From Clostridium senegalense JC122 (lineage in GTDB: Bacteria > Bacillota > Clostridia > Clostridiales > Clostridiaceae), in the NCBI RefSeq assembly GCF_000285575.1, contig NZ_HE611050.1, forward strand, positions 1 to 64,000: DNA of 64,000 nt, written 5' to 3'. The notes under the pieces were generated by a model. It saw nothing but the letters and a program-made list of their open reading frames with translations. It ran no database searches and had not been told where the DNA came from. The position numbers were made by a program, and so were the translations under genes. Positions 8,855 to 17,321 of this stretch are shown piece by piece (positions within the stretch are counted from its first letter, which is position 1; each line of letters starts with the position of its first letter).

Positions 8855-9418
8855 ATGAATAGCTTTTATTTTGAAAAAGATAAAGAACGTTTTGCAATAA
8901 CACATGGATTATTACGAATCTTGATAAGCAAATATTTAAACTTATCAAATAATGAAATTAAATTTGAAAAAGACCTATATGGAAAGCCAAAAGTAATTAT
9001 AGATGATAGGAATATTAATTTTAATATTTCTCATTCAAATAATTTAATTGCTTTTGCATTTTCAAATTCAGCAACTATTGGAATAGATGTTGAATATAAT
9101 AAGAATATTAATGATTTTAATGATATAGTTGCTAACTATTTTCATGAACTTGAAATTGAAAACTTTAATAAAGTTTCAAACTTAAAAAAACAAGATATTT
9201 TTTATAGATATTGGACCCAAAAAGAAGCTTTTCTTAAAGCTACTGGCGAAGGATTAAATAGATCGCTGAGTTCATTTTATATACAAAATAAATTTGATAA
9301 TTATTATAAAGTTAATGATGAAAATTATTCAGGATATATATGGAATATCATTTCATTTAATATCCTAGACAACTATACTGCATCTATTTGCTTTAAACAT
9401 GATAAATTAGGTGAATAA
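8855..9418 (+). CDS. 4'-phosphopantetheinyl transferase (Sfp type), N-terminus displaced by an apparent frameshift
   Basis: This enzyme converts apo carrier proteins of the NRPS system to the holo form using CoA. Core motifs are present: I-G-I-D-V-E-Y and the W-T-Q-K-E-A-F-L-K-A-T-G-E-G block with Mg2+ and CoA contacts. From ATG 8855 the protein has only 187 residues and lacks the usual Sfp N-terminus. The missing part is upstream in the same frame (N-E-I-H-I-W-L-I-Y-I-D and L-C-N-D-E-V-N-K), but that frame has no ATG, GTG or TTG before a stop near 8659. An ATG at 8646, 13 bp after the thioesterase gene, joins it if one T is restored in the TTTTT run near 8690, giving about 257 residues. The function is secure; the start and integrity are not. 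Confidence 0.8.
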   Translation: MNSFYFEKDKERFAITHGLLRILISKYLNLSNNEIKFEKDLYGKPKVIIDDRNINFNISHSNNLIAFAFSNSATIGIDVEYNKNINDFNDIVANYFHELEIENFNKVSNLKKQDIFYRYWTQKEAFLKATGEGLNRSLSSFYIQNKFDNYYKVNDENYSGYIWNIISFNILDNYTASICFKHDKLGE

Positions 9419-9476
9419 TAATATTTAATAGATTAATACTTTGCCTATGATTCATAACATATTTTTGTAAAAATTT

Positions 9477-9526
9477 AAAGCTATCATTTATCTAAATTAA
9501 ATTATTAGATAAATGATAGCTTTTAT
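9477..9526. terminator. Bidirectional terminator between converging siderophore operons
   Basis: An 18-bp arm AAGCTATCATTTATCTAA pairs perfectly with its complement across a ten-base loop, with A/T runs on both sides. It ends the plus-strand transferase gene and the minus-strand NRPS operon. Confidence 0.87.
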
Positions 9527-9533
9527 TATTTAA

Positions 9534-12500
9534 CTAGTTAGTAATTATAGGAGATGCAATTAATTTAACTAGTTCTTTAACATAAGATTCATTATTTACA
9601 CAAGAAAAATGATTTCCTTCAATTTCTATAACTTCTAAGTCACCAATACATATATCTTTCCATAAATCTATAATTGATTCATTATCACCTACCAATATAT
9701 TAGAAAATTCCTTGGCTTTAAAAAATCTAATGTCACCTACATACACTTCTGGAATATAATTAGCTGATTTTGAACTATGACAAAATACACTAAATAACTC
9801 TTCCAACATTTCTACTGGTATTTTATTTTCAATAGAGCTACTATATATTTTAAACCTTTCTTTTTTGCTTAAAGAGTCCATTTTTCTAAACATATCTCCA
9901 ACTTTATTTAATGTTTCATCTCCACCTATTAAACAAGCTGTACCCTTAGAAATTTTTTCTTTATTTTCTTTTAGCAAATAATTTATTCCTTCAGATAATC
10001 TATTTATACCTACATTATTACAGCCAACTTGGTTTAAATTTATATTTAATGCTAATTGAAACATAGCTTCAAGAATTAAATCATCTTCAATATAAAATGT
10101 TCCTGGGAAGCTATCAATTAAAGCAACATCTATTACAGATATATTATTTTCTAATAAACGTCTTGCAACTTCAACTGCTATTAATCCCCCCATACTATGG
10201 CCTATTAATTGAAACTTTTCATATCCTGTATCAATTAAAAGCTTTGAATAGTCATCTGCAAGAGCATTAATAAGATTTTTTTCATTTATTTGTCTATAAA
10301 TTTTATCATCATTTACAGTAATACCTACAACGGTACCTAATCCTTGTTCTTTTAAATTTTCTAAAAGTAAACCAAATTCATTTATGCTTCCTAATCCGGC
10401 ATGAAATACTACTCTTAACGGCTCTTTCTTTTCAGAATTAAATTTTGTTATTACTCCATTACTATTATTTTCTTGTTTTAAGGAAACCTTCTTATAATCA
10501 TTATCATAGTTTCTTATGAATTTTGCACTTGATTTAATATTAGGTTCGTTGAGCATTTGCTTTAATAACACATCAAAGGGTATATCCTTTTTAAAAGGCT
10601 CTTTTGAAAGTTTGCTACGTAATTTTGCAGCAACTTGAGCCATAATTAAAGAATCTGCACCACAATGATAAAAATCTTCTGTTTTATCAATACATGGAAT
10701 ACTTAATGCTTCTGTCCATAAATCAGTTAAATAATTTTCCAGAAAATCTTTTTCTTCATTTTTAACTGTAATTATATCTTTATTTTCTATAATTTTCGGT
10801 CTCCATGTACTTAATTCTTTTTTATCAACCTTTCCATTAACAGTAAGAGCAATCTCGTCTACTATTTGTATATGAGAAGGTATCATGTAATCTGGAACTT
10901 GTTGTGATAAATAGTCTACAATTTCTTTTTCTTTAACTAACTCTTTTTCTTCCTTTACACACATTGCAAAAACATTAATTCCAAAAGGAGCCAGTCTATG
11001 TTCTCTTTGTGGCAACATTAAAATTGGATATTTACTATGTTGTTTCATAAGATTTAACCAACTATCTGCATTAAGATATGAACTCTTTACTCTAAGCTCA
11101 TCACTAGGTTTTGTCATCATAAATGCTTGTGATATTAAAATCCAATTCTGTTCCTTAACTGGTTCTGAAAAAACCATCCAACCTTGTGGAGACAATAACT
11201 CTATTAGATTTTTAAAAGTTTTAGGTATATTTTTTGCATTTTCTATTACTTCTGCTCCAATAATTATGTCAAAACTATTTGGTGCAAATCCTTGATTTCT
11301 ATAATTATTATCTATATCAAATATGCCAAAGGTTACACATTTATATTTTTCAAATCGACTTTTTGCACTAGGTATAAAAAACTTTGTATTATCCGTAAAT
11401 AAATATTCTATTTCTTCTTCCTTAAGAGCATTTAATACTTGCTCAGTAGTTGCTCCTGTCCCTGCTCCTATTTCTAAAATTCTCAATGGTTTTTTAGGAT
11501 GATTTTCAGCTATTCTTTTTATTAAAGTAGCTATACAATTATTTAAATATCTAGAAATTATATGATCAAAATATAAAGACTGTACATAATCCATTTTACC
11601 TTCTGGATAAAGTAATGAAACTGGATCTTGCTCTTTAGATAATAACTGTGGCAACTTTTCAAAACATCCACGTAAATAGTTTATAAATCCCTTAGTGCCA
11701 CTTATTTTTTCCCATACTTGTTCTAAAGTATCCCACTGTTTTTCTATCTCATCTTTAGTTATATGTTTACTACATACATAATTGTTATTATCATCTGTTA
11801 ATAAAACTTTATCTTCTTTTAATTTTGATAACCAACGAATTACAATCCAATGAAAATCATCACTAATTTTTTCACAATTAGTTATATCTTCAATATTTAT
11901 TTTTTCTCCATTCTTTAACAGTCCAATTTTTTGAAGTGAATATAACATAGAATTTAGTACTACTTTATCAAGACAATTTACTGCATTTTTTATGCTATCA
12001 CTATCTATATCTTCAATGACTGAATCAGAACTTTCATGAATTCCATCATATAGTTTATACAACTTAGAGTTAATTTCTTTTTTATCTATATTCTTACTGT
12101 TAGCAAGTTTAACAACACCTAATAAAGATTTTTCCTCATTTATTTTATCTACTAAAACATTTGCCATAGCAATAGACGGATGTTTAATTAATGCGCTTTC
12201 AATTTCTCCTAGTTCAATTCTATGTCCTTTTATTTTTACTTGATTATCTATTCTTCCTAAGAATTCAATATTACCATCAGGGTGATAACATCCTAAATCA
12301 CCGGTTTTATACATTCTCACTTTATCTGATGGATGGGTAACAAACTGTTTAGATGTACTCCACTCATCATTTAAGTACCCATATGCTAGACCATCACCTA
12401 AGATATATAATTCTCCTTGACACCACACTGGACAATCATTCATTTTACAATCTAAAATGCGAAACTGTTGATTAGCTAAAGGTTTTCCATAAGGTATGCT

Positions 12501-15020
12501 TTTATATTCATCATTACATTCTTCATAAATATGATAAATAGACCATATTGCTGCTTCTGTAGCTCCACCTAAACTAACAACCATGCTATTAGGTAAATAG
12601 TTATTTATCATATTAGGCAATTTTAAAGGAATCCAATCACCTGAAAGTAATGTTAAACGTAGTGTAGAAATGTTAATATTTGAATTATAACTTAGATAAG
12701 ATATTAAAATTTCCATCATTGCCGGAACTGTATTCCATATTGTTACTTCATGTTTTATCATTAACTCAGACCAATGAGATGGATCTGTTAACCTATCATT
12801 ATCTGGATATATTAAAGTTCCACCTACTGAAAGTAGTCCAAAAATATCATAAACTGATAAATCAAAGCTTAATTTAGCAAGTCCAATCACCGTATCAGTA
12901 TATTTAACATCAAACTTTGTATTAATATCATCAATTGTATTTATAGCAGCTTTATGGCTTATAATTACACCTTTAGGCTCTCCAGTAGAACCAGATGTGA
13001 AAATTACATATGCCGGAAGTTCTGGATTTCCTAATTGAGGAGTTACATTATAATCATTAGAATATATTAATTTATCAACTTCTATTACATTTAAACTTTC
13101 ATCCCAAGTTCTTTTTACTGATGAAGTTGTTATAATATATTTTATATTTGCTTTTTCAATTATATTTTGTAAACGTTTATATGGCTGTTTTACATCTATT
13201 GGAACATACACTCCCCCAATAGCTAATACTCCTAACACAGAGGATACTTGGTGTACAGATTTGTCCATAATTATCGCAACTTTGTCTTGAGGTGTACAGC
13301 CCAATTCTTTTAATTTGCTACCAATATTTAAACTTCTAAAAACTAATTCACTATAACTAAGTTGCTCTTTTGAGTCAATAACTGCAATTTTTTCAGGATA
13401 TTTTATAGCATTTTTAAAAATATCATAATGTAATAATTTGGTATCCATATTTAACTTTGTATCATTAACTTTCTTTAAAACTTCTTCATGCCAAGAAGGA
13501 AGTTTTAAAATTTCTTTTTCATCCCATAGCTTTTCATTTTCTGATAAAATGTTTAAAAGTTTTTTAAATGTCTTAAACATATCTTCTATCATATGTTTAG
13601 GAAATACCCCTTCTCTAACATCCCAATTTATATCTAATCCCATTTCATTATCCATTGCTTGACAATCTATAAATACTTGTGGAGTTTGACTTATTCCATG
13701 TTCACCTATTTGTCCTTTCATTTTGCTTTTTTCAATCTGTTTTGTAAGACCAATTGCACTAGTAAATACTATTGGCATTAAAGCATTTTCTCTACCTTTT
13801 CTACGAGATGTTTCTCTTAATACCTCTACGCCAGAAAATAAACGGTGATCTAAATCATCTAATAATTGATTCTGTATTGATTTTGCACATTCTTTAAAAG
13901 AATAATCATTTTCCATATTAATTTCTAGTAGATTTACTGATGTGAAATCTCCAATAATCTCGTTTACTTGTGGGTGTAATGGTTGGCGATTCAGTAATGT
14001 AAGATTCAATAAAAACTTTTTATTACTACTCCACTTTTCTATTACCTTTGCATATGCAGTCATTACTATAGTAGATGGTGTTAATCCAAAATTCTTAGTA
14101 TGATTTTTGATTTTTGTCCATTTTTCATTATCAAGATGTAATGAATAACGTTTAAAATTAACTGCTTTTTTATCTTCTGCTTTTTTATTATTTAAAGGTA
14201 ATTTAGGTGCTAATGGTAAACTATCTATTCTATCCATCCAATATTTTTTATCACTTAAATATTCAGGACTTTTCTTTAGATTATGTTCCTTTACCATATA
14301 ATCTTTAAATGTTATTTTTAGTTCTGGCAAATAAATATTAGGATTTTCATATATTTTTTCAAATTCTGATATTAGTAAAAGAATGCTTGTCCAATCCGCA
14401 ATTAGAAAATCCATAGAAAAATGTAAAATTGAATTATTCTTCATTTTAGTTATTCCTACATCAAATAATGGCCAATTTTCAGCATTATATATTCTATGTC
14501 CCATTTCTTCTCTTATAGAGTTAAGCTTTAATTTATTATATGAAACATCACCTTCAGACAAGTCCATATAGTTTATTTTAAATCTGGGAACAGTTTCTAA
14601 TATTCTTTGATTACCTTTTTTATCAAATACTGCTCTCAACATATTATGTCTTAAAATAAGTTTATTCCATGCTTCTTCTGCCATTTCATGCTCTAAATCT
14701 GAATAATTTAACTCCATATAAATATGACAAGCAACACTACCATATTCAAAAAGTTCTTCTCTTCCTAACAAATATGCAGATTGTACGTCTGATAAAGGAA
14801 ATGGTATAAATTGTGATTCTGAATCTATTTCTGTTTTACCCTCCCCCTCTTGATTTGCTAATATATTTATTATATTATTTTTATAAAATTTTAGTTTTTC
14901 TAAATTACTGCTAGATAATACTCCTTTAGGTGCTCTATAGCGTAAGGCTCCATCCTCTTGCCATAATGTTACACCTATATTATTTAAATATTTCAAAAGT
15001 TTTTTAGCTTCATTTTCCAC
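9534..15020 (-). CDS. Terminal NRPS: docking-Cy-A(Cys)-MT-PCP-TE
   Basis: 1828 residues, last gene of the operon. Domains in order: TubC-like docking segment (about 1-55); heterocyclisation domain (70-490) with the Cy motif D-F-L-I-A-D near 205; adenylation domain (520-1000) with T-S-G-S-T-G-E-P-K-G near 680; SAM methyltransferase inserted in the A domain, motif L-E-I-G-A-G-T-G near 1183; carrier domain whose serine lies in H-C-G-A-D-S-L near 1453; thioesterase with G-H-S-M-G-G near 1606. The substrate code read by eye (D, L, Y, N, L, S, L, I, W) is the cysteine code. The protein should add, cyclise and methylate the third cysteine and release the product. It resembles PchF and the end of HMWP1, but HMWP1 lacks this A domain. 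The first base of the ATG follows AAAGGAGTTGC. Confidence 0.95.
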   Translation of the reverse strand: MENEAKKLLKYLNNIGVTLWQEDGALRYRAPKGVLSSSNLEKLKFYKNNIINILANQEGEGKTEIDSESQFIPFPLSDVQSAYLLGREELFEYGSVACHIYMELNYSDLEHEMAEEAWNKLILRHNMLRAVFDKKGNQRILETVPRFKINYMDLSEGDVSYNKLKLNSIREEMGHRIYNAENWPLFDVGITKMKNNSILHFSMDFLIADWTSILLLISEFEKIYENPNIYLPELKITFKDYMVKEHNLKKSPEYLSDKKYWMDRIDSLPLAPKLPLNNKKAEDKKAVNFKRYSLHLDNEKWTKIKNHTKNFGLTPSTIVMTAYAKVIEKWSSNKKFLLNLTLLNRQPLHPQVNEIIGDFTSVNLLEINMENDYSFKECAKSIQNQLLDDLDHRLFSGVEVLRETSRRKGRENALMPIVFTSAIGLTKQIEKSKMKGQIGEHGISQTPQVFIDCQAMDNEMGLDINWDVREGVFPKHMIEDMFKTFKKLLNILSENEKLWDEKEILKLPSWHEEVLKKVNDTKLNMDTKLLHYDIFKNAIKYPEKIAVIDSKEQLSYSELVFRSLNIGSKLKELGCTPQDKVAIIMDKSVHQVSSVLGVLAIGGVYVPIDVKQPYKRLQNIIEKANIKYIITTSSVKRTWDESLNVIEVDKLIYSNDYNVTPQLGNPELPAYVIFTSGSTGEPKGVIISHKAAINTIDDINTKFDVKYTDTVIGLAKLSFDLSVYDIFGLLSVGGTLIYPDNDRLTDPSHWSELMIKHEVTIWNTVPAMMEILISYLSYNSNINISTLRLTLLSGDWIPLKLPNMINNYLPNSMVVSLGGATEAAIWSIYHIYEECNDEYKSIPYGKPLANQQFRILDCKMNDCPVWCQGELYILGDGLAYGYLNDEWSTSKQFVTHPSDKVRMYKTGDLGCYHPDGNIEFLGRIDNQVKIKGHRIELGEIESALIKHPSIAMANVLVDKINEEKSLLGVVKLANSKNIDKKEINSKLYKLYDGIHESSDSVIEDIDSDSIKNAVNCLDKVVLNSMLYSLQKIGLLKNGEKINIEDITNCEKISDDFHWIVIRWLSKLKEDKVLLTDDNNNYVCSKHITKDEIEKQWDTLEQVWEKISGTKGFINYLRGCFEKLPQLLSKEQDPVSLLYPEGKMDYVQSLYFDHIISRYLNNCIATLIKRIAENHPKKPLRILEIGAGTGATTEQVLNALKEEEIEYLFTDNTKFFIPSAKSRFEKYKCVTFGIFDIDNNYRNQGFAPNSFDIIIGAEVIENAKNIPKTFKNLIELLSPQGWMVFSEPVKEQNWILISQAFMMTKPSDELRVKSSYLNADSWLNLMKQHSKYPILMLPQREHRLAPFGINVFAMCVKEEKELVKEKEIVDYLSQQVPDYMIPSHIQIVDEIALTVNGKVDKKELSTWRPKIIENKDIITVKNEEKDFLENYLTDLWTEALSIPCIDKTEDFYHCGADSLIMAQVAAKLRSKLSKEPFKKDIPFDVLLKQMLNEPNIKSSAKFIRNYDNDYKKVSLKQENNSNGVITKFNSEKKEPLRVVFHAGLGSINEFGLLLENLKEQGLGTVVGITVNDDKIYRQINEKNLINALADDYSKLLIDTGYEKFQLIGHSMGGLIAVEVARRLLENNISVIDVALIDSFPGTFYIEDDLILEAMFQLALNINLNQVGCNNVGINRLSEGINYLLKENKEKISKGTACLIGGDETLNKVGDMFRKMDSLSKKERFKIYSSSIENKIPVEMLEELFSVFCHSSKSANYIPEVYVGDIRFFKAKEFSNILVGDNESIIDLWKDICIGDLEVIEIEGNHFSCVNNESYVKELVKLIASPIITN

Positions 15021-15060
15021 TCAAATGCAACTCCTTTCAAATGCTCGATCTAAATATTTT

Positions 15061-16155
15061 TTAATCATTTATTATAATTTGTTGTAGATTATTTATAGAT
15101 ATATGTTTATAATCATCATTGTTTTTTATAGAAGGGTATCCTAATTTTTTAGTTATTTCATGCCAATACTTAGAACATAAAAGATTCTGTTGTCCATTTT
15201 TGTTTAACACTTCTTTTTTAATGTCTTTTAAAATCATATCTTTTATGAATATTAAATCTTTACCTATTGATACTGGCCACTCTTTTGTAAGTATATCTTT
15301 AAAAGAGTTTTCTGTTATTCCACCAAGTATTTCAGAACTATTATCAATTAAATTCAAAGGACACTTATCTTTAAACTTATTTGGAATTCCATTAACTTCA
15401 GGCACATATAAACAAGGTGACCAAACTATAAAACCATGAGTTTCTATTAAAGATATTCTTCCTCCTTCAAATCCAATATTTATTTCATGTAACAAAGGTA
15501 AACAGTTATCTGGATTTTCTGGATCCAATCTATTGTCGGCTTTTATTAAAATAGGAATATCTCCAATTTTTCCAGTAAGTATTTTTAATATCCCAACTTT
15601 TTCAATATTATCATTAATTTTTAAAGGTCTGGTTGATGATAATATTTTCAATAAAATATGAACTAATGGAAAAGATACTTGAGTTGTACATGATACATCT
15701 ATATATAATCCTTTTTGCTCTTTTAATATTGCCTTAGAATATAAGCTAAATTTATTCACTGATGGAAGATTTACATATAAATCACCTATATGGAAACAAA
15801 CATTATTTTTTCTAGCAACTTTCATGCATTTTGTTATATCATTATAATGAACAGGTTGCTCTAGAATTACATTTATTCCTTTAGATAAAAATTCTAATGT
15901 TAAATCTGTACCATTGCCACCAATGACACCAGATTTTACTACAACACAAGCTAAATCTATATCCGTTGGTAACTCTTTAATATCTGTATATAATTTAATC
16001 CCATATTCTTTTGCACAACTTATTGAACGTTCACTTCCTTTAGCTAATAATCCAACTATTTCAAAATCTTCTTTTAACAAATTTAAAGCCTCTATATAAA
16101 ATTGTCCAAATCTTGAACCACAAACTATAGTTTTTAGTCTTTTTTTCAACTTCAT
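15061..16155 (-). CDS. Thiazolinyl imide reductase (YbtU/PchG/Irp3-like)
   Basis: 364 residues of the Gfo/Idh/MocA-like fold. The N-terminal nucleotide-binding region reads I-V-C-G-S-R-F-G-Q-F-Y, close to the C-G-T-x-F-G-Q motif of Irp3/YbtU; later I-L-E-Q-P-V-H matches the family's conserved E-x-P-H region. These enzymes use NADPH to reduce one carrier-bound thiazoline to a thiazolidine during pyochelin and yersiniabactin assembly. It is tightly placed between the saccharopine-dehydrogenase-like gene (27 bp) and the terminal NRPS (40 bp), so it is co-translated with its partner enzyme. Which ring it reduces cannot be told from sequence. Confidence 0.9.
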   Translation of the reverse strand: MKLKKRLKTIVCGSRFGQFYIEALNLLKEDFEIVGLLAKGSERSISCAKEYGIKLYTDIKELPTDIDLACVVVKSGVIGGNGTDLTLEFLSKGINVILEQPVHYNDITKCMKVARKNNVCFHIGDLYVNLPSVNKFSLYSKAILKEQKGLYIDVSCTTQVSFPLVHILLKILSSTRPLKINDNIEKVGILKILTGKIGDIPILIKADNRLDPENPDNCLPLLHEINIGFEGGRISLIETHGFIVWSPCLYVPEVNGIPNKFKDKCPLNLIDNSSEILGGITENSFKDILTKEWPVSIGKDLIFIKDMILKDIKKEVLNKNGQQNLLCSKYWHEITKKLGYPSIKNNDDYKHISINNLQQIIIND

Positions 16156-16182
16156 TTTTTTATCCTTTCATTCTTCAATGGT

Positions 16183-17307
16183 TTAAATCATACCTTCTTC
16201 AATATTTAAAATTTCAGTTTTTATTATTATAGATTGCTCTATTAACCTATTAATAAAATTTTTTAGATTTATTACTTGTGATGGGTAGTAAGTTCCTACA
16301 ATATTAGATTTATTAGAAATAATATTATCTGCAACATTAGCTGCAACTACTCCAGATAATTTATTTCCATTATATTTGCACAAAAGCTTAGATATAACTT
16401 CAATATAACAATTATCCTTATAACCATTAGCTTGAATATCCATTGATACGAATTCCTCTTTTTGTATTGATTTTAAATTATGCTTCATCAATAATTGGGC
16501 AGATTCTTTTTTTTGCTTTTCTGTTTCATATTGTTTTAATGCTTTAATGATTACATAATCATTTAGTATTGATTTATCTTCATAAACATTATAGAAATAT
16601 GCATTTTTAATTTTTTGTTGCCTTACCATTTCAATAAATTCTGTATTCAACACTGGGTATACATCAAAATTTTTTTCTGAATCATAATCCTTATAATTTT
16701 GATTTCTTCTATTTTCTAGTTTTACTGAAATACCCTCTCTACAATACATCATGCCTTGTCCACTATTTTCTTCAATGCCACATACAAAATCGTATGCAGC
16801 ATTGAATGACATTTCTCCCTTATGATTAAAATAAATTTCTAATTTATTTACTTTATCAAAAATACTTTCAGATATATAAGCAGGATAAATTTCAGATAAT
16901 CCTGGGTATATTCCAGCTGAAATAATAAATAATAATCTCTTTTTTATAATTTCACTCTGTTTTTCTTTAAGATAATCATATAAAGCTTTATTACCTGAAA
17001 CATCTAAATAATTAACATTTTTTTTAATACATGATTTTGCTACTTTAATACTTATTAAATTAGACGGTCCTGCACAATTAACTACTAAATCACATCTATT
17101 ACAAAAATTATCAACTAAATCTTCATTATTAATTTCTACCTTCATATATTGGTTTTCACTAATCATATCTTTATATAAACTTTTAATTTTCTCTAAATTT
17201 CTATATCCAAGTAAAACATCATATTTATTTAATTTTAAAATAGTTTTAACAGCACCTATACCAACTACTCCTGTAGCTCCTAAAATTCCAATAATTTTCT
17301 TATCCAA
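16183..17307 (-). CDS. Saccharopine dehydrogenase-like NAD(P)-dependent oxidoreductase
   Basis: 374 residues with an N-terminal Rossmann motif I-G-I-L-G-A-T-G-V-V-G-I-G-A and C-D-L-V-V-N-C-A-G-P-S, typical of the saccharopine dehydrogenase / trans-acting enoyl reductase family. It lies 15 bp after the two-module NRPS gene and before the imide reductase, so it belongs to the assembly line. As I recall, the equibactin locus of Streptococcus equi also carries a gene of this kind, while yersiniabactin and pyochelin loci do not. A second ring reduction or reduction of an intermediate is possible, but no reaction can be assigned from sequence. Confidence 0.82.
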   Translation of the reverse strand: MDKKIIGILGATGVVGIGAVKTILKLNKYDVLLGYRNLEKIKSLYKDMISENQYMKVEINNEDLVDNFCNRCDLVVNCAGPSNLISIKVAKSCIKKNVNYLDVSGNKALYDYLKEKQSEIIKKRLLFIISAGIYPGLSEIYPAYISESIFDKVNKLEIYFNHKGEMSFNAAYDFVCGIEENSGQGMMYCREGISVKLENRRNQNYKDYDSEKNFDVYPVLNTEFIEMVRQQKIKNAYFYNVYEDKSILNDYVIIKALKQYETEKQKKESAQLLMKHNLKSIQKEEFVSMDIQANGYKDNCYIEVISKLLCKYNGNKLSGVVAANVADNIISNKSNIVGTYYPSQVINLKNFINRLIEQSIIIKTEILNIEEGMI

Positions 17308-17321
17308 TCTATTATCACATC

